6,138 nucleotides of DNA from Candidatus Luteimonas excrementigallinarum (GTDB lineage: Bacteria; Pseudomonadota; Gammaproteobacteria; Xanthomonadales; Xanthomonadaceae): NCBI GenBank assembly GCA_019115725.1, contig DXCY01000014.1, positions 1-6,138 on the forward strand. The letters are read 5' to 3'. The notes under the pieces were generated by a model. It was not told the DNA's origin, did no database searches, and was given only the letters and a program-made list of their open reading frames with translations. The translations under genes and the position numbers were made by a program. Below, one piece after another: positions 1 through 5,513 of this stretch; position 1 is the first letter of the stretch, and the number at the start of each line of letters is the position of its first letter.

Positions 1-1
1 C

Positions 2-37
2 GAGGTGGAGGCATTCATGGGTGCGGCCCGGAGCTGA
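2..37 (+). CDS. Possible 3' end of a convergent plus-strand gene (11 codons and stop)
   Basis: In plus frame 2 the first bases read Glu-Val-Glu-Ala-Phe-Met-Gly-Ala-Ala-Arg-Ser and then TGA at 35-37. This looks like a short helical C-terminus of a protein beginning outside the window. The stop lies 24 bp from the pepQ stop, which would make the two genes convergent. Too little is present to name a family, and a run of 11 open codons in GC-rich DNA is weak evidence. An alternative is that a minus-strand gene starts near position 18 (ATG at 16-18) and runs out of the window, but no ribosome binding site is visible in front of that ATG. Confidence 0.3.
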   Translation, partial: EVEAFMGAARS

Positions 38-48
38 GCCCCGAGCCG
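24..48 (-). terminator. Stem-loop after pepQ, terminator-like but without a U-tract
   Basis: Arms 24-33 and 39-48 enclose a 5-nt loop. Read as minus-strand RNA, all ten positions pair, two of them as G-U wobbles. Read as plus-strand RNA, those two positions become A-C mismatches. The stem therefore favours minus-strand transcripts and begins 13 nt after the pepQ stop. No run of U follows it, so it is either a Rho-assisted or 3'-end-protecting stem rather than a classical intrinsic terminator. Confidence 0.4.
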
Positions 49-61
49 CGACCCTGGCCGG

Positions 62-1381
62 TCAGGCGTCGAACTCTTCCCGGGTCAGGTTCACCGGCGC
101 GCCGTCGGTGATGACCAGGTTGTCCTCGATACGCACTCCGCCATAGGGGCGGAAGGCCTCGACGCGATCCCAGTCCACGCTGTCGGCGTGGGCGCCGCTG
201 CGCACCTTGTCCAGCAGCATGTCGATGAAGTACACGCCCGGCTCGTTGGTCATCACCATCCCGGGCGCGAGGGTCCGGGTGAAGCGCAGGAACGGGTGGC
301 CTTCGGGCTTGTCCAGATCGCCGCCGGCGTCGCTGGCGGCAAAGCCGGCCACGTCGTGCACCTGCAGGCCGATGCTGTGGCCCAGGCCATGCGGGAAGAA
401 GGCGGCGCTGACCCCGGTTTCCAGCGCCGCTTCCGGGCTGGCACGCAGCACGCCGAACTCCTTCAGCACACCGGCCAGCATCAGGTGGGCGTCCAGGTGG
501 ACCTGGCGGAAATCGGTGCCGGCGGTAAACCTGGCGTTGAGCTGCTGCTGGGCGCTGTCGACCGCGTTGATCAGGGCCTGGAACTCGCTGTCGGTATCAA
601 TGGCATGGGTGCGGCTGATATCGGCAGCGTAGCCCGCATGGGCAGCGCCGGCGTCGATGAGGAAGCTGCGCATGGTGCTGGGCGGCACGCGGTCGCGTTC
701 GGTGTAGTGGAGCACGGCGGCGTGTTCATTGAGCGCAACGATGTTGCCGTAGGGCAGGTCGTTGGCGTCCTGGCCGGCAGCCTGGCAGTAGGCCAGGTGG
801 ATGCCGAATTCGCTGGCACCGGCCCGGAACGCGCGCTCGGCGGCCTGGTGGGCACGCACGCCGCGGCGGTTGGCCTTGCGCATCATTTCGATTTCGTACG
901 GCGTCTTGAACGCGCGGTGGTAGTCCAGGTACTGCAGCACCGGTTCCGGATTGTTGGGAGCGAAGCTGCCCAGCGTGCTCTCGGGCTCGCCCAGCACCGC
1001 GCAGCGGGCCGGATCCCGGGGCAGGTGCTCGAGCGCCTGTTCCGGCTCGCGGATTACCACGATGTCGAAATGGCCGGCCCAGTAGCCCGATGGCGCCTCG
1101 GGTACCACGTGCCAGTAATCGAACGGCTGCAGGTACACCAGCCTGGGCCGTTCGCCGGGGGTGACCACCAGCCAGCTGCCCGGGTTGGTGGTCAGCGGCG
1201 CCCACGCCTTGAACTGCGGGTTGACCGCGTAGGGGTAATCGCGATCGTCGAACAGGTGGTAGCGCAGCGTTCCGCTGGGGATCACCAGATGGTCGAAGCC
1301 GCCGCGCTCAAGCGCAACGGCAGCACGCTGCTGCAGGACCTGCAGGTGTTCCTGGTAGAGCTGGGCGGGGTTGGGAGTCAT
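62..1381 (-). CDS. pepQ: Xaa-Pro dipeptidase (proline dipeptidase, prolidase)
   Basis: This is a cytoplasmic M24B metallopeptidase that splits dipeptides with C-terminal proline, finishing the breakdown of proline-containing peptides. Bacterial PepQ enzymes can also hydrolyse some organophosphorus triesters. The 439 residues match the usual length (E. coli PepQ is about 443). The N-terminal part (about 1-160) carries the family signature NPQFKAW at 54-60. The pita-bread catalytic domain follows, with all five expected dinuclear metal ligands: Asp243 (LIDAG), Asp254 (GYAAD), His331 (FPHGLGH), Glu380 (NEPG) and Glu419 (RIED). NIVALNEHAAVLHYT at 213-227 is also typical. I chose the ATG at 1379-1381 because the protein then begins like its relatives; an in-frame TTG at 1418-1420 would add 13 unrelated residues. 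No clear Shine-Dalgarno sequence precedes it. A 75-bp gap with a promoter-like pair separates it from the PilZ gene, so it may be transcribed on its own. It looks intact. Confidence 0.95.
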   Translation of the reverse strand: MTPNPAQLYQEHLQVLQQRAAVALERGGFDHLVIPSGTLRYHLFDDRDYPYAVNPQFKAWAPLTTNPGSWLVVTPGERPRLVYLQPFDYWHVVPEAPSGYWAGHFDIVVIREPEQALEHLPRDPARCAVLGEPESTLGSFAPNNPEPVLQYLDYHRAFKTPYEIEMMRKANRRGVRAHQAAERAFRAGASEFGIHLAYCQAAGQDANDLPYGNIVALNEHAAVLHYTERDRVPPSTMRSFLIDAGAAHAGYAADISRTHAIDTDSEFQALINAVDSAQQQLNARFTAGTDFRQVHLDAHLMLAGVLKEFGVLRASPEAALETGVSAAFFPHGLGHSIGLQVHDVAGFAASDAGGDLDKPEGHPFLRFTRTLAPGMVMTNEPGVYFIDMLLDKVRSGAHADSVDWDRVEAFRPYGGVRIEDNLVITDGAPVNLTREEFDA

Positions 1382-1393
1382 GGCATCGGGACC

Positions 1394-1404
1394 GGTTTGA
1401 AACC
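1394..1404. promoter_or_regulatory. 11-bp palindrome in the pepQ leader (possible operator)
   Basis: GGTTTGAAACC is a perfect inverted repeat around a central G. It lies 12 nt before the pepQ ATG and just downstream of the candidate -10 element. The position suits a repressor site or a weak RNA hairpin, but the arms are only 5 bp long and no regulator is implied by the neighbours. The heptamer AAACCAC that overlaps its right arm (1400-1406) recurs at 1436-1442. Confidence 0.2.
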
Positions 1405-1408
1405 ACAC

Positions 1409-1437
1409 ATTGTCGCCCAATCCCGGGGCGCGCCCAA
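1409..1437 (-). promoter_or_regulatory. Candidate sigma70-type promoter for pepQ
   Basis: On the minus strand TTGGGC (1432-1437) is separated by 17 bp from GACAAT (1409-1414). Seven of twelve bases match the TTGACA/TATAAT consensus, with ideal spacing. Transcription would start about 20 nt before the pepQ ATG. A 10-bp GC palindrome (GGGCGCGCCC, 1426-1435) lies in the spacer and edges into the -35. The call rests on sequence match and position only. Confidence 0.3.
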
Positions 1438-1456
1438 ACCACGCGGGAAGCCGGGC

Positions 1457-1813
1457 TCAGGCGTACTGGCTCCCGGGCTGGTTGACCCAGGCGCGCAGCC
1501 GGGCCAGCTGCTGCTCGCCCAGGCCGATGAAGCGGAAGCCGATCCAGTGCTGTCCCGGCGCGCTGGCCTGGTCGGACCAGAGCAGGTGGGCGCCCAGTTC
1601 CAGCGTTGTTGCCGCCGCTTCCGCGCCATCGGCAGGTAGGGAGAAACGGAACTGGTACAGGGCATCGTTGACCAGCGGGCCGCTGGCCATCAGCAGCATG
1701 CCCGACTCGGACAGGTTGCCGATGTTGCCCACCATTTCGCCGGTCATGGCATCGCTGACCGGGATGGGATGGTGGACCTTGCGGCGTTTGGCGCGTCTGA
1801 AGTCCTGCATCAT
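1457..1813 (-). CDS. Single-domain PilZ protein, predicted c-di-GMP receptor
   Basis: The 118-residue protein is essentially one PilZ domain, a beta-barrel that binds the second messenger cyclic di-GMP and passes the signal to a partner. Both parts of the binding motif are present: arginines 6, 7, 10 and 11 give RxxxR, and NLSESG at 33-38 fits [D/N]xSxxG with Asn in first place. The later strands fit the fold (LELGAHLLW at 71-79, HWIGFRFIGL at 89-98), followed by a short C-terminal helix. It has no output domain, signal peptide or membrane segment, so it probably acts on another protein in the cytoplasm. Its ATG (1811-1813) overlaps the stop of the DUF1631 gene as ATGA, and an AAAGG sequence lies 7 nt upstream, so translation is probably coupled. 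A second ATG follows at once (1808-1810) and would shorten the protein by one residue. It is unlike type IV pilus PilZ, which lacks the binding motif. The domain call is secure; the physiological output (motility, biofilm, other) cannot be read from the sequence. Confidence 0.88.
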   Translation of the reverse strand: MMQDFRRAKRRKVHHPIPVSDAMTGEMVGNIGNLSESGMLLMASGPLVNDALYQFRFSLPADGAEAAATTLELGAHLLWSDQASAPGQHWIGFRFIGLGEQQLARLRAWVNQPGSQYA

Positions 1814-4104
1814 GCGGGGGCCTTTGTAGTGGGCGGCGGATCGCCGCGGCCGGCGAAGCTGCGCAGCGCGTTGACCGCGGCCTGCCAGGCACGGTCCACC
1901 AGGCGTCCGCGCTCGGCGGTGACGAGGCGGGCCTGGCCGGCGGCCATGAGCCGGGCCAGGCTGTCCAGGCTCTGCTCGGCCAGGCGCTGGCCGCGCTGGT
2001 TCACGAACAGGGCGTTGTCGGTGATGCGGCTGTACCAGGACAGGCGGCGACGGACCACATCACCCTGCTGGTTGGTGACGAACTCGATCCAGCTGCCAAA
2101 CGGCAGCACCCGCAGCTGTTCGTAATGGGCCTGTTCGGCGGGGGTGCGCGGTGGCGGTGGCGGCTTCTGTTCGCGCACCTTGTCCTCGCCCAGACGCACG
2201 CGCGTCTTGAGCTTCATTGCCAGTTCGGTGTGCGAGGCGGGGTCTTCCTCGCTGTCGTCGATCTTGCCGGTCAGCCGCTGCGCGATCACCGTTGCCTCGT
2301 CGGCGTGGTAGCCCACCTGGCCGAGCGAGGCCTCCACGTGCCCGGTCAGTTCCGGTACGGCCGGGCTGCCGTCCTCGGCACAGGAGCTGACGATCCGCGC
2401 GGTGGCATCCAGCTGCTGTTGCCACGCCTCCGAGTCCTCGCCCTGGCGCAGCAGGGTCAGGGTGAGCACATCGGCCCAGGCCTGGTTGAGCAGGGCATGG
2501 ATGAAGCTCGGCAGGCGCTGGTCACCCACGGTTTCCTCCAGCACCCGGGCAGCGTGCAGCCGGGCCACCTCCAGCTTTTCCTTGCCCTGGGCGGCCTCAA
2601 CGTGGCGCTTCTCCAGGGTCTCGGCCTTGCGGACCTGGAGTTGCACCTGCTGCTGCAGCTGCTCGTTGGCCCGGGAGAAGATGGCCGGGTCGTCATCGAA
2701 GCGGCTGACGACTTCTTCCACCGCCTGGTGCAGCGATGCCACCAGGGCCTGGTCCAGCTCGTCGCGCTCGCTCCAGCGGGCTGCGCTCTCGGCAATGGTG
2801 TTGAGCAGCTGCCGGGCGGGATGGGCGGCGTGCAGGAAGAATCCGCGGTCGCGCAGCGCCAGCCGCAGCAGCGGCAGCTGCAGTTCGCGCACCAGCGGCG
2901 TGGTGGGCGCATCGGTGTGGATTTCGCTTTCGATCTGGTCGTAGAGCAGGCCGACCAGCTCGAAGGTGTCGTTGTCTTCCGGCTGCAACGCCGACCCCTG
3001 GCCCAGGTGTTGGCGCGCCCGGGCCAGCACGGTCCGCTTGACCTCGGCCAGGTTGCCGCGGCTGGCGGCCGGCAGGGCCTGCATCCCCTGCAGGGTCTGG
3101 ACCAGATCGTCGGTGCTGAGCTGCTGGCGCGCGCCCGGGGCGCTGTCCGCCCGCAGTTTGCCGATCAGCTCGCGGCGCCCGGCCAGCAGCTGCTGGAGCA
3201 TGGCGAAGGCGTCGTCGTCGCTGTCCTGCGCGTCGGCGTCCGGCGCTTCGCCCAGCCAGGCGGTATGCGGCCGCCTGCCGGCGCTGCGGTCCTGGCCGCC
3301 AGCGGAGCGGGACGATGGTGCCGCTGGATCCGGACTGTCTTCCCCGGTTTCCGCAGTGACCGGTGCAGTCACGGGAGTGGGGCGGGTGTTGCGGATCGGC
3401 ACAAAGGTGAGGGCGGGAAGGATGCCCTCGTCAGCCAGCAGTTCGTTGATCCTGTCCAGCAGCTGCGGATAGCCGGTCATCAGGTGCCGGTCGAACATCC
3501 GGTACAGCAGCAGCCGGGCGTCATGGCTGATCTCCAGCGCGACGGCCGTGCTGCGGATCGCCCGGCACAGCGCGTGCGGGCCGAGCGGCAGGCGGCGGGA
3601 ATCAAACGCCGGCGCGCCGGCCAGCACGCCGAAACGCTGGCCCAGCAGGTGCAGGGCCAGGGTCGAACGCCCCTCCTGGCGGCTGGCGACTTCGCGCAGC
3701 ACGGTGTCCTCGTCCATGACCGATTCGTCGACCAGGCTGAGGTTGCGGAAGCTGGGTCGTGCGTCAGGACTTTCCGGCACCCGCGCGGGCTCGGTCGCCG
3801 AGCGCACGCCGGCCAGCATCGATTCCACTTCGATCATGAAGCGCGGCAGCAGGTCGGCGCGGGTGAGCCGGAAGCTGTGCAGCGCCTGCATGTAGCCCGA
3901 CTGCAGCCCGGGATGGCGGGCGTGATCGGCAAGGCGGAACAGCTCGCGCTCGAACTCGATCAGCATGCGCTCCATGCCGTGGTCCAGTTCTTCGGACGCC
4001 AGGGCCAGCGTACGCTCCAGAGTCCGGCGCACGCGCACGGGCAGGCCGGCGGCGGCGAGGCTGACCGGCCGTGGCGGGTCAGCGGCGGCTGTTCTGGGCG
4101 CCAT
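1810..4104 (-). CDS. DUF1631 family protein, large and mostly helical, function unknown
   Basis: This 764-residue soluble protein has no signal peptide or membrane segment. The layout visible in the sequence is: a helical N-terminal region (about 20-235); an acidic, Pro/Ser-rich, probably disordered linker (about 239-296) with Asp-Asp-Asp at 296-298; a helical core (about 297-475) containing HPARQLLNTI at 428-437, typical of DUF1631; a Gln/Lys/Glu-rich stretch (about 480-525) that looks like a coiled coil; further helices to 645; a five-proline run at 648-652; and a strand-rich C-terminal segment (about 667-740) with GSWIEF, RRRLSWYS and ALFVNQRG. The last segment faintly resembles the second half of a PilZ barrel (my inference). 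Some database entries call this family 'thymidine phosphorylase'; I see no support for an enzyme. The ATG at 4102-4104 is backed by AAGGAG five nt upstream. It overlaps the PilZ gene by 4 nt, suggesting a joint role. The family assignment is from remembered sequence character. Confidence 0.82.
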   Translation of the reverse strand: MAPRTAAADPPRPVSLAAAGLPVRVRRTLERTLALASEELDHGMERMLIEFERELFRLADHARHPGLQSGYMQALHSFRLTRADLLPRFMIEVESMLAGVRSATEPARVPESPDARPSFRNLSLVDESVMDEDTVLREVASRQEGRSTLALHLLGQRFGVLAGAPAFDSRRLPLGPHALCRAIRSTAVALEISHDARLLLYRMFDRHLMTGYPQLLDRINELLADEGILPALTFVPIRNTRPTPVTAPVTAETGEDSPDPAAPSSRSAGGQDRSAGRRPHTAWLGEAPDADAQDSDDDAFAMLQQLLAGRRELIGKLRADSAPGARQQLSTDDLVQTLQGMQALPAASRGNLAEVKRTVLARARQHLGQGSALQPEDNDTFELVGLLYDQIESEIHTDAPTTPLVRELQLPLLRLALRDRGFFLHAAHPARQLLNTIAESAARWSERDELDQALVASLHQAVEEVVSRFDDDPAIFSRANEQLQQQVQLQVRKAETLEKRHVEAAQGKEKLEVARLHAARVLEETVGDQRLPSFIHALLNQAWADVLTLTLLRQGEDSEAWQQQLDATARIVSSCAEDGSPAVPELTGHVEASLGQVGYHADEATVIAQRLTGKIDDSEEDPASHTELAMKLKTRVRLGEDKVREQKPPPPPRTPAEQAHYEQLRVLPFGSWIEFVTNQQGDVVRRRLSWYSRITDNALFVNQRGQRLAEQSLDSLARLMAAGQARLVTAERGRLVDRAWQAAVNALRSFAGRGDPPPTTKAPA
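1821..1825 (-). promoter_or_regulatory. Ribosome binding site of the PilZ gene, inside the DUF1631 coding region
   Basis: AAAGG on the minus strand lies 7 nt before the PilZ ATG and within the last codons of the DUF1631 gene. Together with the ATGA overlap it supports starting the PilZ protein at 1813 and supports coupled translation. Confidence 0.55.
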
Positions 4105-4109
4105 TGCGG

Positions 4110-4115
4110 CTCCTT
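4110..4115 (-). promoter_or_regulatory. Strong ribosome binding site of the DUF1631 gene
   Basis: AAGGAG on the minus strand, five nt before the ATG at 4102-4104, is the best Shine-Dalgarno match in the window and fixes the DUF1631 start. The rest of the 65-bp gap to hemW holds an AT-rich island (GTAATTAC, 4134-4141) in otherwise GC-rich DNA. That island is the likely promoter area, though no convincing -35 element is visible. Confidence 0.7.
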
Positions 4116-4146
4116 GCTGGAGAATCAGCCAGTGTAATTACCACGC

Positions 4147-4167
4147 CCGCCAGCCCCGGGCCAGCGG
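4147..4167 (-). terminator. Stem-loop just after hemW, without a U-tract
   Basis: Arms 4147-4153 and 4161-4167 enclose a 7-nt C/G loop and begin 2 nt after the hemW stop. All seven positions pair in minus-strand RNA, two as G-U wobbles; in plus-strand RNA those two become C-A mismatches. The stem therefore favours hemW transcripts. No U-run follows, so efficient intrinsic termination is doubtful. It marks the likely end of the hemW unit ahead of the DUF1631 gene. Confidence 0.4.
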
Positions 4168-4169
4168 CC

Positions 4170-5363
4170 TCAGCGGTGCGTGGCCGGGTCGGGATCGCGG
4201 GCAGGCTCGTCGTCCTGCAGGAACAGTTCCATGACGTCATTGGTAAAGCGCTCCCCCAGCGCGGTAGTGACGATACGGTCGCCTTGCTCGTGCAGCCAGC
4301 CGTTGCGGCGCGCACGGTCCAGCGGTTCGGCGATGGCGCTGCGATCCAGCCCGCAGCGCGCTTCGAAGTCTTCCAGACGGAAGCCTTCCCTGAGTCTCAA
4401 TACGTTGAGCGCGTACTCGAACGGCCGCTGCGACGGCGCCACGCGCTCGTCCCCGCCAATGGCCGCATCAGTGCCGGCGACCGACAGCCATGCCGTCGGA
4501 TGCTTGACCTTCCAGCGCCGCAGGATCGCCTGCTCCGCGCCCAGGGTGAGCTTGCCGTGGGCGCCGGCGCCGATTCCCAGGTAATCGCCATAGCGCCAGT
4601 AATTGAGGTTGTGCGCGCACTGCCGGCCGGGCCGGGCATAGCCGGAGATTTCATAGTGCTCGTAGCCGGCAGCAGCCAGCCGTGCCTGGCAGGCCTCCTG
4701 CATGGACCAGGCCAGATCATCATCCGGAATGCCGGACGGCGGTCGCGCGGCAAACAGCGTGTTGGGCTCCAGGGTGAGCTGGTAGTGCGAGATATGCGCC
4801 GGGTCCAGCGCGATGGCGCGTTCAATGTCGTGCTCGGCCATGGCCAGGTCCTGGCCGGGCAGGGCGTACATGAGATCCAGGTTGAAGTTGTCGAAACCGG
4901 CGTCCTGCGCCAGGCGCACCGCGGCTTCGGCCTGGGCGCTGTCGTGGATCCGGCCCAGCCGCTGCAGGCAGCCATCATCGAAACTCTGGATGCCGAAGCT
5001 GAGCCGGTTCACGCCCGCGGCGAGGTAATCGGGGAAGCGTCCGTGCTCGGCCGTGCCGGGGTTGGTTTCCAGCGTCACTTCCAGTCCCGGCATGAAACGC
5101 AGCCGGGCGGCAGCGCCCTGCAGGAAACGGTCGATGGCAGCCGGCGGGAACAGGCTGGGTGTTCCGCCGCCGAAGAACACCGCGTGCACCGGCCGGCCCC
5201 AGACCAGCGGCAGGTCGTGGTCCAGGTCGGCCAGCAGGGCGTCGACATAGGCATCGAACGGCAGCTCGCCCCGCGCCTGGTGCGAGTTGAAATCGCAGTA
5301 CGGGCACTTGCGCACGCACCAGGGCAGGTGCACGTACAGGGTGAGGGGTGGGGTTTTGAGCAT
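4170..5363 (-). CDS. hemW: Radical-SAM heme chaperone HemW (HemN-like)
   Basis: HemW proteins are radical-SAM relatives of coproporphyrinogen dehydrogenase (HemN) that bind heme and deliver it to heme enzymes such as respiratory oxidoreductases; they are not known to have the HemN activity. The radical-SAM cluster motif is complete: Cys16, Cys20 and Cys23 in PWCVRKCPYCDF. HemN has a further Cys two residues on; here that position is Phe25, as in HemW. GGGTPS at 65-70 is the SAM-binding glycine stretch, and HNLNYW at 251-256 is the family's heme-associated motif. The C-terminal winged-helix-like part (about 313-385) is present, followed by a short acidic/proline tail. At 397 residues it is close to the usual length (E. 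coli about 378). I chose the ATG at 5361-5363 because relatives begin about a dozen residues before the first Cys; a TTG at 5460-5462 would add 33 unrelated residues. The upstream gap of 121 bp holds a -10-like TACAAT very close to the start, so hemW may have its own promoter despite following rdgB. Confidence 0.93.
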   Translation of the reverse strand: MLKTPPLTLYVHLPWCVRKCPYCDFNSHQARGELPFDAYVDALLADLDHDLPLVWGRPVHAVFFGGGTPSLFPPAAIDRFLQGAAARLRFMPGLEVTLETNPGTAEHGRFPDYLAAGVNRLSFGIQSFDDGCLQRLGRIHDSAQAEAAVRLAQDAGFDNFNLDLMYALPGQDLAMAEHDIERAIALDPAHISHYQLTLEPNTLFAARPPSGIPDDDLAWSMQEACQARLAAAGYEHYEISGYARPGRQCAHNLNYWRYGDYLGIGAGAHGKLTLGAEQAILRRWKVKHPTAWLSVAGTDAAIGGDERVAPSQRPFEYALNVLRLREGFRLEDFEARCGLDRSAIAEPLDRARRNGWLHEQGDRIVTTALGERFTNDVMELFLQDDEPARDPDPATHR

Positions 5364-5369
5364 CTGCCT

Positions 5370-5375
5370 ATTGTA
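5370..5375 (-). promoter_or_regulatory. Candidate -10 element for hemW, very close to the start codon
   Basis: TACAAT on the minus strand matches TATAAT at five of six bases, within an AT-richer patch. It ends 6 nt before the hemW ATG, so transcription starting at the usual distance would begin at or next to the A of the ATG and give a leaderless or nearly leaderless mRNA. No good -35 lies 16-18 bp upstream. AGG between the two could also serve as a weak ribosome binding site on a longer transcript. Confidence 0.35.
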
Positions 5376-5460
5376 GGTGGCGATGCCTGGTGCGAGGTGG
5401 GGCTGATGCTGCGCCGGGGCCCGCCAGCCCAGGAAGAAAACAGCAATGGACCGAGGATTC

Positions 5461-5513
5461 AAAAAACCAGAAGCCAGCGCATCCCTACGAAAGAAACCCG
5501 GGCAGTCGCTGGC
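5461..5513 (-). terminator. Loose terminator-like structure spanning the rdgB stop
   Basis: On the minus strand the 7-bp arms GCCAGCG (5507-5513) and CGCTGGC (5473-5479) enclose a 27-nt loop that contains the rdgB stop codon. A CCC/GGG pair inside the loop could shorten it. A run of six T (5461-5466) follows after 6 nt. The loop is long and the T-run is farther from the stem than in standard intrinsic terminators, so this may only pause or partly stop transcription before hemW. Confidence 0.28.

Noticed and set aside
1382..1420. 13-residue N-terminal extension of PepQ from a TTG codon
   Set aside because: No ribosome binding site fits, the codons lie over the candidate -10 element and leader palindrome, and the family begins near the ATG at 1381.
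188..1639. 483-codon open frame on the plus strand, opposite pepQ and part of the PilZ gene
   Set aside because: Antisense shadow; pepQ on the other strand has every catalytic residue.
2149..2166. GGTGGCGG-type short repeat in the DNA
   Set aside because: It only encodes the five-proline run of DUF1631 (residues 648-652) and is too short to be a meaningful repeat element.
1810..4104. Calling DUF1631 a thymidine phosphorylase, as some database entries do
   Set aside because: No nucleoside phosphorylase motif can be seen, and the helical, linker-rich build does not suggest that enzyme.
2125..4137. 670-codon open frame on the plus strand, opposite the DUF1631 gene
   Set aside because: Its composition (many Gly, Gln, Val, Leu, His) is that of an antisense shadow of a GC-rich gene. 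It has no recognisable domain, and the opposite strand has a strong ribosome binding site and family motifs.
4170..5363. Naming this gene hemN (oxygen-independent coproporphyrinogen III oxidase)
   Set aside because: The fourth cysteine of the HemN motif is replaced by Phe25 and the HNxxYW motif is present, both typical of HemW.
5364..5462. 33-residue N-terminal extension of HemW from a TTG codon
   Set aside because: HemW relatives begin close to the ATG at 5363, and the extension would cover the likely promoter.
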